Counted from the first letter of the stretch, positions 25,453 through 34,242 are shown. The stretch: 64,000 bases of DNA from Kerstersia similis (GCF_965139615.1 NZ_CBCSIQ010000008.1:62001-126000); one strand, 5' to 3'. Program-made: numbers and translations. The notes: a model not told the origin generated them from the sequence alone.

Positions 25453-26526
25453 ATGTCCGGTAACACCCTAGGAAAACTGTTTTGCGTGACGAACTTCGGC
25501 GAGTCCCACGGACCAGCCATCGGCTGTGTGGTGGACGGCTGCCCGCCGGGGCTGCCCTTGTCGGCAGAGGATATCCAGTTCCAGCTGGATCGCCGCCGTC
25601 CCGGCACATCGCGCCATGTCACGCAACGCCAGGAAGCGGATCAGGTCGAGATACTGTCAGGGGTCTATGAGGGGCTGACGACGGGCACGCCCATCGGGTT
25701 GCTGATCCGCAATACTGATGCGCGCAGCAAAGATTACGGCAATATCCTGGATACTTTCCGTCCTGGCCACGCCGATTATGCCTACTGGAAAAAGTATGGC
25801 GTGCGCGACCCGCGCGGCGGCGGCCGGTCTTCCGCTCGCCTGACGGCGCCTACGGTGGCAGCCGGGGCGATTGCGCGCAAATGGCTGGAAGCCCGGTATG
25901 GCGTTCGGGTGCGCGGCTATATGAGCCAGCTGGGCCCCATCGCCATTCCTTTCGAATCCTGGGATGAGGTCGGCAATAACCCCTTTTACGCGCCCAATGC
26001 CGCTATCGTGCCGGAACTGGAAGCCTATATGGATCAGTTGCGACGCGATGGCGACTCCATCGGGGCGCGCATCGAGGTCGTGGCCGAAGGTGTGCCGGCA
26101 GGTTGGGGTGAACCGATCTACGATCGCCTGGATGCCGATATCGCCCACGCCATGATGGGCCTGAACGCAGTGAAGGGCGTTTCCATCGGTGCGGGTTTCG
26201 AATCCATCGCGCAGCGTGGTTCCGAGCATGGCGATGAACTGACACCCTCGGGTTTCCTGAGCAATCATGCGGGTGGCGTGCTGGGCGGCATTTCGTCCGG
26301 GCAGGCCGTCACGGTGTCGCTGGCCATCAAGCCGACTTCCAGTATTCGAGTCATGCGCCAGTCGGTCAACCGGGCGGGCGAGCCGGTGGAAGTGCAGACG
26401 CTGGGGCGCCACGACCCTTGCGTAGGCATACGCGCCACGCCTATTGCCGAGGCATTGCTGGCGTTGGTGTTGGCGGATCATGCCTTGCGGCAGCGTGCCC
26501 AGGCTGGTGAGCCGGCTCAAGACTGA
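25453..26526 (+). CDS. aroC: Chorismate synthase
   Basis: A 357-residue enzyme converting 5-enolpyruvylshikimate-3-phosphate to chorismate with reduced FMN, the last step of the shikimate pathway. All three family signatures are present: GESHGPAIGCVVDGCP, RPGHADYAYWKKYGVRDPRGGGRSSAR and GFLSNHAGGVLGGISSGQ. It stands alone, preceded by a 148-bp spacer. Full length, no anomalies. Confidence 0.98.
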   Translation: MSGNTLGKLFCVTNFGESHGPAIGCVVDGCPPGLPLSAEDIQFQLDRRRPGTSRHVTQRQEADQVEILSGVYEGLTTGTPIGLLIRNTDARSKDYGNILDTFRPGHADYAYWKKYGVRDPRGGGRSSARLTAPTVAAGAIARKWLEARYGVRVRGYMSQLGPIAIPFESWDEVGNNPFYAPNAAIVPELEAYMDQLRRDGDSIGARIEVVAEGVPAGWGEPIYDRLDADIAHAMMGLNAVKGVSIGAGFESIAQRGSEHGDELTPSGFLSNHAGGVLGGISSGQAVTVSLAIKPTSSIRVMRQSVNRAGEPVEVQTLGRHDPCVGIRATPIAEALLALVLADHALRQRAQAGEPAQD

Positions 26527-26655
26527 TGGGCCTGGCCGCCCGCGCCAGGCAGGCGTGATGCGGCTAAGCCCATCTTCCGCCAGCCCAAACCCGGCACAAA
26601 AGCCGTTGGGGCATTGGCCCATATCCTTGTTTTGACTGCATAAATTTTTTGTTTC

Positions 26656-26700
26656 TAACGGCCCGCTTCATGACACTCTGTGTCATGAGGCGGGCCGTTA
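26656..26700. repeat. Long perfect hairpin upstream of leuC
   Basis: The 11-bp arms TAACGGCCCGC (26656-26666) and GCGGGCCGTTA (26690-26700) continue inward into a second paired stretch with one G.T pair and a 3-nt loop, giving about 21 bp of near-continuous stem. No U-tract follows on either strand. It could still end aroC transcription or act as an mRNA-stabilising or leader structure for leuC. The arm AACGGCCCGC recurs in the bdhA terminator at 53896. Confidence 0.7.
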
Positions 26701-26794
26701 GGCTTTCCATGCTTGGCATAATGATTTCATGGCCTCACCGGGTGGCCCGTCGGCGCGATTGGCGACAGCCCCCTCCACGAAGCGAGTGAAAATC

Positions 26795-28198
26795 ATGGCA
26801 TTGACTCTTTATGACAAGCTCTGGCGCGACCACCTGGTGCACCAGGAATCCGATGGCTCCTGTCTGATCTATATCGACCGGCAATTGCTGCACGAAGTGA
26901 CCAGTCCGCAAGCCTTCGAAGGCCTGGCCCTGGCGGGCCGCAAGCCTTGGCGCGTCAGTGCCAACCTGGCCGTGGCCGATCACAACGTGCCGACCAAGAA
27001 TCGCAGCGCCGGGATCGAAGATCCGATCTCCAAGCTTCAGGTCGATACGCTGGATGCCAACTGCGCCACCTATGGCATCACCGAATTCCCGATGACAGAC
27101 GTGCGCCAAGGCATCGTTCACGTGGTCGGGCCGGAGCAGGGCGCCACCCTGCCGGGCATGACGGTTGTGTGCGGCGATTCCCATACCAGCACGCACGGCG
27201 CCGTGGCGGCGTTGGCCTTCGGTATCGGTACCTCCGAAGTTGAGCATGCCCTGGCAACGCAGACCCTGACCATGAAGAAGAGCCGCAACATGCTCGTCAA
27301 GGTCGAGGGGAAATTGCCGTTCGGCTGTACGGCCAAGGATGTGGTCTTGCATGTGATCGGCATCATCGGCACGGCGGGGGGCACGGGGCATGCCATCGAG
27401 TTTGCCGGCAGCACCATCCGTGAGTTGTCGGTAGAAGGCCGCATGACCATCTGCAACATGGCCATCGAAGCCGGTGCGCGTTCGGGGCTGGTTGCGGTGG
27501 ATGAAAAAACCGTCGAGTATTTCCGTGGCCGTCCTTTCGCACCCAGCGGCGTGCTGTGGGATCAGGCCGTGTCCTACTGGCGGACCTTGCATTCCGACCC
27601 TGGCGCGCATTTCGACCGAGTGGTGGAAATCGACGCCCGTGAAATCAAGCCGCAGGTCAGCTGGGGGACTTCGCCGGAAATGGTATTGCCGGTGGATAGC
27701 CGCGTGCCGGATCCCGACCGCGAACGTGATGACGTCCGCCGCAGCGGTATGGAGCGGGCGCTGGAATACATGGGCCTGACGCCCAATACGCCTCTGGTGG
27801 ACATCCGCATCGACCGCGTATTCATCGGTTCCTGCACCAATTCGCGTATCGAAGACCTGCGTGCCGCTGCGGAGGTGGCGCGAGGCAAGCGTGTGGCCCG
27901 CAATGTGAAGCAGGCCATGGTCGTGCCGGGTTCCGGGCTGGTGAAGCTGCAGGCCGAGCGCGAAGGCCTGGATCGCATCTTTATCGAAGCGGGTTTTGAA
28001 TGGCGGGAACCCGGATGTTCCATGTGCCTGGCCATGAATGCCGACCGCCTGGAGCCGGGAGAGCGTTGCGCCTCTACATCGAACCGCAATTTCGAAGGCC
28101 GTCAGGGCATGGGCGGGCGCACCCATCTGGTCAGTCCTGCCATGGCAGCCGCTGCCGCCATTGCCGGCCATTTTGTTGATGTCAGGAATTTCAGGTAA
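26795..28198 (+). CDS. leuC: 3-isopropylmalate dehydratase large subunit
   Basis: A 467-residue aconitase-family subunit that isomerises 2- to 3-isopropylmalate in leucine biosynthesis with LeuD. It begins MALTLYDKLWRDHLV and has the cluster-binding cysteines in GSCTNSR and CSMCLAMN, plus VCGDSHTSTHGAVAALAFGIGTSEVEH. The ATG at 26795 is preferred over an upstream in-frame ATG at 26729, whose product would add a low-complexity leader not seen in LeuC. leuD follows after 6 bp. Confidence 0.97.
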   Translation: MALTLYDKLWRDHLVHQESDGSCLIYIDRQLLHEVTSPQAFEGLALAGRKPWRVSANLAVADHNVPTKNRSAGIEDPISKLQVDTLDANCATYGITEFPMTDVRQGIVHVVGPEQGATLPGMTVVCGDSHTSTHGAVAALAFGIGTSEVEHALATQTLTMKKSRNMLVKVEGKLPFGCTAKDVVLHVIGIIGTAGGTGHAIEFAGSTIRELSVEGRMTICNMAIEAGARSGLVAVDEKTVEYFRGRPFAPSGVLWDQAVSYWRTLHSDPGAHFDRVVEIDAREIKPQVSWGTSPEMVLPVDSRVPDPDRERDDVRRSGMERALEYMGLTPNTPLVDIRIDRVFIGSCTNSRIEDLRAAAEVARGKRVARNVKQAMVVPGSGLVKLQAEREGLDRIFIEAGFEWREPGCSMCLAMNADRLEPGERCASTSNRNFEGRQGMGGRTHLVSPAMAAAAAIAGHFVDVRNFR

Positions 28199-28204
28199 GC
28201 CATC

Positions 28205-28855
28205 ATGCAAGCATTTACCGTACACGAAGGCCTCGTTGCCCCCCTGGATCGGGAAAACGTCGATACCGACCTGATCATTCCCAAGCAGTTCCTGAAGTCG
28301 ATCAAGCGTACCGGCTTCGGCCCCAACCTGTTCGATGAGCTGCGCTACCTGGATCATGGCGAACCGGGCATGGACAATAGCCAGCGTCCGCTGAACCCGG
28401 ATTTCGTGCTGAACCAGCCGCGCTATCAGGGCGCCTCGATTCTGCTGGCACGCAAGAATTTCGGTTGCGGCTCCAGCCGCGAACATGCGCCCTGGGCCCT
28501 GAGCCAGTATGGTTTCCGCGCCATCATCGCGCCTTCGTTTGCCGACATCTTCTTCAATAACAGCTTCAAGAACGGTTTGTTGCCTATCATTCTGTCGGAA
28601 CTGGATGTGGCGCGGCTGTTCGATGAAGTGAAGGCTTTCCCCGGCTACAAGCTGACGGTGGATCTGGCGCGCCAGGTCATCGTGAAGCCGGAAGGCGGGG
28701 AGTTGTCCTTCGATATTGATGAATTCCGCAAACACCGCCTGCTCAACGGGCTGGACGATATCGGTCTGACGCTGCAGAAGGCTGACATGATCCGGCAGTT
28801 CGAAGCCGAGCGCCTGGCGCGCCACCCTTGGCTGGAAAGCCGTCAGCTGCGCTGA
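28205..28855 (+). CDS. leuD: 3-isopropylmalate dehydratase small subunit
   Basis: A 216-residue swivel-domain subunit of isopropylmalate isomerase. It shows NVDTDLIIPKQFLK near residue 20 and the substrate-binding GCGSSREHAPWAL near residue 95. It forms the heterodimer with LeuC and completes the active site. It is tightly linked to leuC, and a strong inverted repeat follows before leuB. Confidence 0.97.
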   Translation: MQAFTVHEGLVAPLDRENVDTDLIIPKQFLKSIKRTGFGPNLFDELRYLDHGEPGMDNSQRPLNPDFVLNQPRYQGASILLARKNFGCGSSREHAPWALSQYGFRAIIAPSFADIFFNNSFKNGLLPIILSELDVARLFDEVKAFPGYKLTVDLARQVIVKPEGGELSFDIDEFRKHRLLNGLDDIGLTLQKADMIRQFEAERLARHPWLESRQLR

Positions 28856-28860
28856 TATGG

Positions 28861-28893
28861 GCGCACTGCCGGCTGCCCGGGCCGGCAGTGCGC
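28861..28893 (+). repeat. Inverted repeat between leuD and leuB
   Basis: A perfect 12-bp stem GCGCACTGCCGG (28861-28872)/CCGGCAGTGCGC (28882-28893) with a 9-base loop sits immediately after leuD. A second weaker CCCAGG/CCTGGG pairing follows. There is no U-tract, so it more likely marks RNA processing or partial attenuation than full termination. Confidence 0.6.
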
Positions 28894-28968
28894 AGCTCCC
28901 AGGGGGCTTGCCTTCCTGGGGGATGAATGCACCTAATTCTCCTTTAACTTCTCGTAAAACGATCTCTC

Positions 28969-30042
28969 ATGGCTCACAAAATCGCAGTGCTTCCCGGTGA
29001 TGGCATCGGCCCCGAAATCGTCGCTCAGGCGGTCCGTGTTCTGCAGGCGCTGAATCTGCCGCTGGAAATCGCGCAAGCGCCGGTAGGGGGCGCTGCCTAT
29101 GATCTGCATGGGCATCCCTTGCCGCCTGCCACGCTGGCGCTGGCGCAGGAGTCCGACGCTATCCTGTTTGGTGCGGTGGGAGATTGGAAGTACGACAAAC
29201 TGGCGCGTGAGCTGCGTCCGGAGCAGGCCATTCTTGGTTTGCGCAAGGCGCTGGGGCTGTTTGCCAACCTGCGTCCGGCCATTCTCTATCCGGAACTGGC
29301 AGCGGCTTCGACGCTCAAGCCGGAAGTGGTGTCCGGCCTGGATATCCTGATCCTGCGCGAATTGACCGGCGATATCTATTTCGGCACCCCGCGTGGCGTG
29401 CGCACGGCGCAAGACGGTGTGTTCCAGGGCCAGCGCGAAGGTTTCGATACCATGCGCTACGCCGAAAGCGAAGTGCGCCGCATTGCCCACCTGGGCTTCC
29501 AGTCGGCACAGAAGCGCAATCGCAAGCTGTGCAGCGTGGACAAGGCCAATGTGCTGGAAACCTCGCAGTTCTGGCGCGATATCGTGATCGACGTGGCACG
29601 CGAATACCCGGATGTGGAATTGAGCCATATGTATGTCGATAACGCTGCCATGCAGCTGGTACGCGCACCGCGCCAGTTCGATGTCATCGTGACCGGCAAT
29701 CTGTTCGGCGACATCCTGTCTGACGAAGCCGCCATGCTGACGGGCTCCATCGGCATGTTGCCTTCGGCATCGCTGAACGAAAAGCGCCAGGGGCTGTACG
29801 AGCCCAGCCACGGTTCCGCACCTGACATCGCTGGCAAGAACCTGGCCAATCCGCTGGCCACCATCCTGTCGGCCGCCATGCTGCTGCGCTATTCGCTGGA
29901 TCTGAGCGAGCAGGCGGATCGCGTGGAGGCGGCGGTACGCAAAGTGCTGGCGGATGGCCTGCGTACGGCGGATATCTACGAAGAAGGCACGCGCAAGGTC
30001 GGCACCATCGAAATGGGCGACGCCGTTCTGGCGGCACTGTAA
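28969..30042 (+). CDS. leuB: 3-isopropylmalate dehydrogenase
   Basis: A 357-residue NAD-dependent beta-decarboxylating dehydrogenase of leucine biosynthesis. It contains VLPGDGIGPEIVAQAVRVL at the start, the RELTGDIYFGTPRG segment and the family signature NLFGDILSDEAAMLTGSIGMLPSASL. The Mg-binding aspartates fall in this region and the adenine-binding GSAPDIAGKNLANP follows. It is the third gene of the leuCDB run. A terminator-like hairpin follows. Confidence 0.97.
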   Translation: MAHKIAVLPGDGIGPEIVAQAVRVLQALNLPLEIAQAPVGGAAYDLHGHPLPPATLALAQESDAILFGAVGDWKYDKLARELRPEQAILGLRKALGLFANLRPAILYPELAAASTLKPEVVSGLDILILRELTGDIYFGTPRGVRTAQDGVFQGQREGFDTMRYAESEVRRIAHLGFQSAQKRNRKLCSVDKANVLETSQFWRDIVIDVAREYPDVELSHMYVDNAAMQLVRAPRQFDVIVTGNLFGDILSDEAAMLTGSIGMLPSASLNEKRQGLYEPSHGSAPDIAGKNLANPLATILSAAMLLRYSLDLSEQADRVEAAVRKVLADGLRTADIYEEGTRKVGTIEMGDAVLAAL

Positions 30043-30080
30043 GCGGTTCTGCTGGCCTCAAAGGCCGGTATCGACGCCAG

Positions 30081-30120
30081 GGCAGGGCACCGGTTTGCAC
30101 CGGCGTCCTGCCTTGTTTGT
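30081..30120 (+). terminator. Terminator after leuB
   Basis: A GC-rich stem, GGCAGGGCACCGGT against ACCGGCGTCCTGCC (30081-30108 plus CCs), with a TTGC loop, one G.T pair and one mismatch. It is followed by the T-rich TTGTTTGTG. It lies 40 bp after the leuB stop. Confidence 0.65.
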
Positions 30121-30210
30121 GTGTGGCTGGCCACCGTTGGCAAATCGGGCGGGAAGGATTGTTGCGTCCGTTTTACGCCACGCCAAAAAATGGCGCATTA
30201 TTTCGTGGAA

Positions 30211-30230
30211 AACCCAGGTAAACCCTGGTA
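30211..30230. promoter_or_regulatory. Tandem 10-bp repeat upstream of asd
   Basis: Two abutting 10-bp units AACCCAGGTA and AACCCTGGTA, one helical turn apart, which also give the palindrome CCAGG-TAAAC-CCTGG. They lie about 90 bp before the asd start, next to CGCCA-AAAAA-TGGCG at 30181-30195. Possible operator or promoter element; no regulator is known from the sequence. Confidence 0.35.
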
Positions 30231-30317
30231 ATTCTGATACATTCTTATACCGAGGGCCACACTGTCAGGAGCGGGCGGCGTGGCTTGTTCTTCACATATA
30301 AAACAGAGCGAATACAG

Positions 30318-31448
30318 ATGACTCAAGCCGTCGGTCTGGTCGGCTGGCGCGGCATGGTGGGATCAGTCCTCATGCAGCGCATGCGCGACGAAAATGATTT
30401 TTCCCTGATTGAACCCGTGTTTTTCACCACCAGCCAGGTGGGCGGTGCGGCACCGTCCTGGGCGACGGGTGCGGGTCCGCTGCAGGACGCCTACGATATC
30501 GAGGCGCTGGCGAAATTGCCGATTATTGTGACGGCTCAGGGCGGCGACTATACCAAAGCGGTGCACGGCAAGCTGCGTGCCTCGGGTTGGAAGGGCATCT
30601 GGATCGACGCAGCCAGCTCGCTGCGCATGAATGATGATTCCATCATCGTGCTGGATCCGGTCAACCGTAATGTCATCGACGCCGCCCTGAACCGTGGCGT
30701 GCGTGATTTCATCGGCGGCAACTGCACGGTCAGCTGCATGCTGATGGGGCTGTCCGGCCTGTTCCAGCATGATCTGGTCGAATGGATGACCAGCATGACC
30801 TACCAGGCGGCTTCTGGCGGCGGCGCACAACATATGCGCGAACTGCTGACCCAGTTCGGCCTGGTCAACGAGTCCGTGCGTCCCTTGCTGGATGACCCCG
30901 CATCGGCCATCCTGCAGATCGACCGTGGCGTGCTGGACCTGCAGCGCAGCGGCAATCTGCCGACCGAGCGCTTTGGCGTGCCCCTGGCCGGCAACCTGAT
31001 CCCCTGGATCGACTCCGACCTGGGCAATGGCGTGTCCCGCGAAGAGTGGAAGGCGGAAGCGGAAACCAACAAGATTCTGGGTCGCGGCGCAGCCTTCGGC
31101 AGCGAAGCTACGCCCATCGACGGTTTCTGCGTGCGTATCGGCGCCATGCGTTGCCATAGCCAGGCACTGACGATCAAGCTCAAGCGCGATGTGCCGCTCG
31201 ACGAGATCACCGACATCATTGCGCAAGGCACTGACTGGGCCAAGGTCATTCCGAATGACAAGGAATCCACGATCCATGGCCTGACGCCTGTCGCCGTGAC
31301 CGGAACGCTGGACATCCCGGTGGGCCGTCTGCGCAAGCTGTCGATGGGCCAGGATTATCTGGGTGCTTTCACCGTGGGTGACCAGCTGCTGTGGGGAGCG
31401 GCAGAGCCGCTGCGCCGCATGCTGCGCATCGCCATCGGCGAACTGTAA
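30318..31448 (+). CDS. asd: Aspartate-semialdehyde dehydrogenase
   Basis: A 376-residue NADPH-dependent enzyme reducing aspartyl phosphate to the semialdehyde, the branch point for lysine/diaminopimelate, threonine and methionine. It begins MTQAVGLVGWRGMVGSVLMQRM (nucleotide-binding loop). The catalytic cysteine is in GGNCTVSCMLMGL near residue 135, and SGGGAQHMRELL and CVRIGAMRCHSQALTIKLK follow. The ATG at 30318 matches the family start; upstream in-frame codons are not conserved. In this lineage it normally precedes fimV and truA. Confidence 0.97.
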   Translation: MTQAVGLVGWRGMVGSVLMQRMRDENDFSLIEPVFFTTSQVGGAAPSWATGAGPLQDAYDIEALAKLPIIVTAQGGDYTKAVHGKLRASGWKGIWIDAASSLRMNDDSIIVLDPVNRNVIDAALNRGVRDFIGGNCTVSCMLMGLSGLFQHDLVEWMTSMTYQAASGGGAQHMRELLTQFGLVNESVRPLLDDPASAILQIDRGVLDLQRSGNLPTERFGVPLAGNLIPWIDSDLGNGVSREEWKAEAETNKILGRGAAFGSEATPIDGFCVRIGAMRCHSQALTIKLKRDVPLDEITDIIAQGTDWAKVIPNDKESTIHGLTPVAVTGTLDIPVGRLRKLSMGQDYLGAFTVGDQLLWGAAEPLRRMLRIAIGEL

Positions 31449-31461
31449 TCAGGGAAGGTTC

Positions 31462-31486
31462 GGGGAAGGCCATGGTGGCCTTCCCC
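31462..31486 (+). terminator. Terminator-like hairpin after asd
   Basis: A perfect 11-bp stem GGGGAAGGCCA (31462-31472)/TGGCCTTCCCC (31476-31486) with a 3-base loop, 13 bp after the asd stop. It has no U-tract, so termination is uncertain. Confidence 0.5.
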
Positions 31487-31488
31487 AG

Positions 31489-31543
31489 GAACGTGTTTAT
31501 GACCTGTATCTTGCTTGGTCAGGATCAGGTCATAAACACGTTC
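31489..31543. repeat. Perfect 18-bp inverted repeat before the FimV-like gene
   Basis: The arms GAACGTGTTTATGACCTG (31489-31506) and CAGGTCATAAACACGTTC (31526-31543) are exact reverse complements around a 19-base spacer. The right arm ends just before the AAGGGAG ribosome site of the gene at 31558. It could be a large mRNA hairpin, a protein-binding site, or a relic of a rearrangement that shortened this gene. Confidence 0.75.
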
Positions 31544-31557
31544 TAAGGGAGTGAGCT

Positions 31558-31911
31558 GTGGACGCGCAATTTGGGCAGGGCTATGGCCTGGTGCTGGGCA
31601 CCGTCCTGCTGGCAGTAGTGGCATTCTGGGTGGCTTTGCTGATGCGCCGCGCAGGGGCCAGGCAGGATACCGACGATAGCGGTAGCGCTGATCACGGCAG
31701 CGAAAGTACCGACGCCGACGCAGGCTCGGTGGAAGAGGTGCAGGCGGAGTCGCGACGACAGCCGGATGATCTGCAGGCGCAGCGTCTGGAGCAGGCACGC
31801 AAGAAATTCGAACAGCAGTTGTCTGCCATAGATCTTGATCTGGATGCGCCTCCGGCGCCGGATCGTCGCCCGGCAGCAGAACGTCACGGCCCGCGCGGGG
31901 GCAGCCGCTGA
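31558..31911 (+). CDS. Small FimV-position membrane protein (possible reduced FimV/HubP)
   Basis: A 117-residue protein starting at GTG (AGGGAG upstream). One membrane helix (GLVLGTVLLAVVAFWVALLMRR, about residues 9-30) is followed by an acidic, Ser/Asp/Glu-rich cytoplasmic tail. This ends in LEQARKKFEQQLSAIDLDLD and a Pro/Arg-rich end. It has no LysM domain, no long periplasmic region and no C-terminal TPR module. It occupies the exact asd-truA position where FimV/HubP polar-landmark genes lie in related bacteria. The FxxxLSxIDLDLD-like end recalls FimV cytoplasmic motifs, so a strongly reduced FimV is a reasonable inference. The stop overlaps the truA start by one base. Confidence 0.65.
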   Translation: MDAQFGQGYGLVLGTVLLAVVAFWVALLMRRAGARQDTDDSGSADHGSESTDADAGSVEEVQAESRRQPDDLQAQRLEQARKKFEQQLSAIDLDLDAPPAPDRRPAAERHGPRGGSR

Positions 31912-32744
31912 TGGCGCGCAGGATAGCGCTGGGGGTCTCCTACGAAGGTTCGTCCTGGCTGGGTTGGCAAACGCAGCCGGGCGGGCATACCGTGCAGGAC
32001 GAGCTGGAAAAAGCCTTGTTCGCCTTTACCGGCGGACCGGTGCCGACAATCTGCGCCGGCCGCACGGATACCGGTGTTCATGCCTGTCTGCAGGTCGTGC
32101 ATCTGGATACCGGGCTGGAGCGTCGTGATGTGGCCTGGATCCGTGGCCTGAACGCACATCTGCCGGAAAGCATTGCGGTGCAGTGGGCGCGGGAAGTTCC
32201 GGAAGATTTTCATGCGCGTTTTTCGGCGCAGGCTCGTACCTATGTGTATCTGCTCTGGAACCGTCCTTATCGGTCACCTCTATGGGCCGGGCGGGCCGGA
32301 TGGTGTTTTCGTCCCCTGGATGTCGAGGCCATGCGTGCTGCGGCGGCACATCTGCTGGGCGAACATGACTTCAGCAGCTTCCGTTCCTCGCAATGCCAGG
32401 CGGCGCATCCGGTACGTACGATGCAGCGCCTGGATATCCAGCGCCATGGCGATATGATCGTATTCGTGCTCAAGGCCAATGCGTTTCTGCATCATATGGT
32501 GCGCAATATCATTGGCTCGCTGGTCTATGTCGGCCAGGGGCGCTACACCGTTGCGCGCATGCAGGAGTTGCTGCAGGAGCGCGACAGGCGCCGCGCAGCG
32601 CCGACCTATTCGGCCGCCGGGTTGTATCTGTGTGCGGTGGATTATCCCGCCAGCTATGGCTTGCCGCTACAGGAAGGCCTGGAAATCATGCCTGGCTTGC
32701 AGCTCTCGCCCGACGGTGAGTTGAGCGCCTGGCCCCGGGCCTGA
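31911..32744 (+). CDS. truA: tRNA pseudouridine(38-40) synthase
   Basis: A 277-residue TruA enzyme modifying U38-40 of the tRNA anticodon stem-loop. It starts RRIALGVSYEGSSWLGWQTQPGG and carries the catalytic aspartate in CAGRTDTGVHA near residue 52. F-HARFSA-RTYVY and the C-terminal FLHHMVRNIIGSLVYVG follow. The start overlaps the upstream stop (TGATG). Full length with all motifs. Confidence 0.97.
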   Translation: MARRIALGVSYEGSSWLGWQTQPGGHTVQDELEKALFAFTGGPVPTICAGRTDTGVHACLQVVHLDTGLERRDVAWIRGLNAHLPESIAVQWAREVPEDFHARFSAQARTYVYLLWNRPYRSPLWAGRAGWCFRPLDVEAMRAAAAHLLGEHDFSSFRSSQCQAAHPVRTMQRLDIQRHGDMIVFVLKANAFLHHMVRNIIGSLVYVGQGRYTVARMQELLQERDRRRAAPTYSAAGLYLCAVDYPASYGLPLQEGLEIMPGLQLSPDGELSAWPRA

Positions 32745-32787
32745 ATGGCGGGCAGCCGGACGGGCAGGATGGATTGAGGACGACAAC

Positions 32788-33429
32788 ATGACAAGAATAA
32801 AGATCTGCGGCCTGACGCGGCCCGACGATGTGCGGATGGTGGTGCGCAGCGGCGTGGATGCGCTGGGTTTTGTTTTCTACCCTCCCAGCAAGCGCTATGT
32901 GACCCCCGAGCAGGCTGCCGCTTTGCGCACGCTGATACCGCCTTTCGTGACAGTCGTGGCGCTGTTTGTGAACGCCACGCGCACAGACGTCGAAACGGTG
33001 CTGCGACTGGTGCGTCCGCATCTTTTGCAGTTTCATGGTGATGAAACTGCGGAACATTGCATGTCTTACGGGCATCCCTGGCTCAAGGCCTTGCGTGTGC
33101 CCAAGGAAGGTGGCGTGACGGGCGCGATGCTGGCCGGGCAGATGCAGGCCTACCCGCAGGCCGATGGCTGCCTGCTGGATACCGATAGCCCAGGCTATGG
33201 CGGAAGCGGCACGGTGTTCGACCATGGCTTGCTGGATGAATGGGATGAGCCGGCGCGTGGACGCCTGATTCTTTCGGGTGGCTTGCATGCGGGCAATGTG
33301 GCGCAAGCCATTCGGCGAGTGCGTCCGGTGGCGGTGGATGTCAGCAGTGGCGTCGAAGATGCACCTGGTATCAAAAGCGCGGAAAAAGTGCGTCGCTTTG
33401 TTGATGCGGTTCGGCAGGCAGCAGAATAG
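32788..33429 (+). CDS. trpF: Phosphoribosylanthranilate isomerase
   Basis: A 213-residue TIM-barrel isomerase of tryptophan synthesis. The catalytic Cys is in KICGLTRPDD (residue 7), LQFHGDE is mid-protein, and LLDTDSPGYGGSGTVFDHGLL and LSGGLHAGNV form the phosphate-binding C-terminal part. It ends with AVDVSSGVEDAPGIKSAEKV. In related genomes truA-trpF is usually continued by trpB and trpA; here it is followed by an unrelated PEBP gene, so those must lie elsewhere. Confidence 0.96.
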   Translation: MTRIKICGLTRPDDVRMVVRSGVDALGFVFYPPSKRYVTPEQAAALRTLIPPFVTVVALFVNATRTDVETVLRLVRPHLLQFHGDETAEHCMSYGHPWLKALRVPKEGGVTGAMLAGQMQAYPQADGCLLDTDSPGYGGSGTVFDHGLLDEWDEPARGRLILSGGLHAGNVAQAIRRVRPVAVDVSSGVEDAPGIKSAEKVRRFVDAVRQAAE

Positions 33430-33601
33430 GGCGGCAAGCCATACGCCCTATGGCCAATCACAGGCAGTCAAAATGACGGGATAAGTCTGGATATTGATCG
33501 GATGAGATATCTCGATTCCTTCGCAGGGCCCTAGAATTCCATGAAGAACACGGCCTTGTTCAGCATTGAAATGCCCCTCAACGCATAGGATGGAATCTGA
33601 T

Positions 33602-34237
33602 ATGCAACTCATCAGTCATAGTTTCCAGGATGGCAAGGCCATTCCCGGCGAATTTGCTTTCGCAGTCCCCGATGCCGCCACGCGAGTGGTGTTGTCGTCC
33701 AATCGCAATCCGCATCTGGCATGGACGGGGATTCCCGCAGGAACCCGTTCCTTTGTGCTCATCTGTCATGATCCCGATGTGCCCAGCCGGGGCGATGATG
33801 TGAATCAGGCAGGGCGCGAGGTGCCAGCCAGCCTGCCGCGCATTGACTTCTTTCACTGGCTGTTGCTGGATATTCCTGCGGATGTGGCGGAAATCGCGGC
33901 CGGTTCCCATTCGAACGCCGTGACGCCTGGCGGCAAGCCGGGGCCCGCAGCCAGTGCTGGCATGCGGCACGGGATCAATGACTACACGGCCTGGTTTGCC
34001 GGTGATGCGCAAATGCAGGGTGAATATCATGGCTACGATGGCCCCTGCCCGCCGTGGAATGACGAGTTGGTTCATCGGTATATCTTCACGCTCTATGCCT
34101 TGGCGACGCCCTCGCTGGCCGTGGCGGGGCCGCTGACCGGTGCGAACGTGCGTGCCGCCCTGGCGACGGTGCCGGTATTGGGGCAAGCCAGCCTGACAGG
34201 CCTGTATGGCCTTAACCCCGCCGTCCCGTTTGATTGA
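33602..34237 (+). CDS. YbhB/PEBP family protein
   Basis: A 211-residue bacterial phosphatidylethanolamine-binding-like protein. The ligand-pocket motifs are visible: NPHLAWTGIPAGTRSFVLICHDPDVPS near residue 40 and GYDGPCPPWNDELVHRYIFTLYAL near residue 147, with FHWLLLDIP between them. It has no signal peptide, so it is probably cytoplasmic. The ATG at 33602 is chosen for its AGGATGGA ribosome site. An AraC regulator starts within a few bases of its stop, suggesting a paired unit. The ligand is unknown. Confidence 0.88.
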   Translation: MQLISHSFQDGKAIPGEFAFAVPDAATRVVLSSNRNPHLAWTGIPAGTRSFVLICHDPDVPSRGDDVNQAGREVPASLPRIDFFHWLLLDIPADVAEIAAGSHSNAVTPGGKPGPAASAGMRHGINDYTAWFAGDAQMQGEYHGYDGPCPPWNDELVHRYIFTLYALATPSLAVAGPLTGANVRAALATVPVLGQASLTGLYGLNPAVPFD

Positions 34238-34242
34238 TATCC

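Noticed and set aside
26735..28825. A 696-codon minus-strand frame opposite leuC-leuD
   Set aside because: leuC and leuD are unambiguous; the antisense product is His/Gln/Gly-rich without any recognisable motif.
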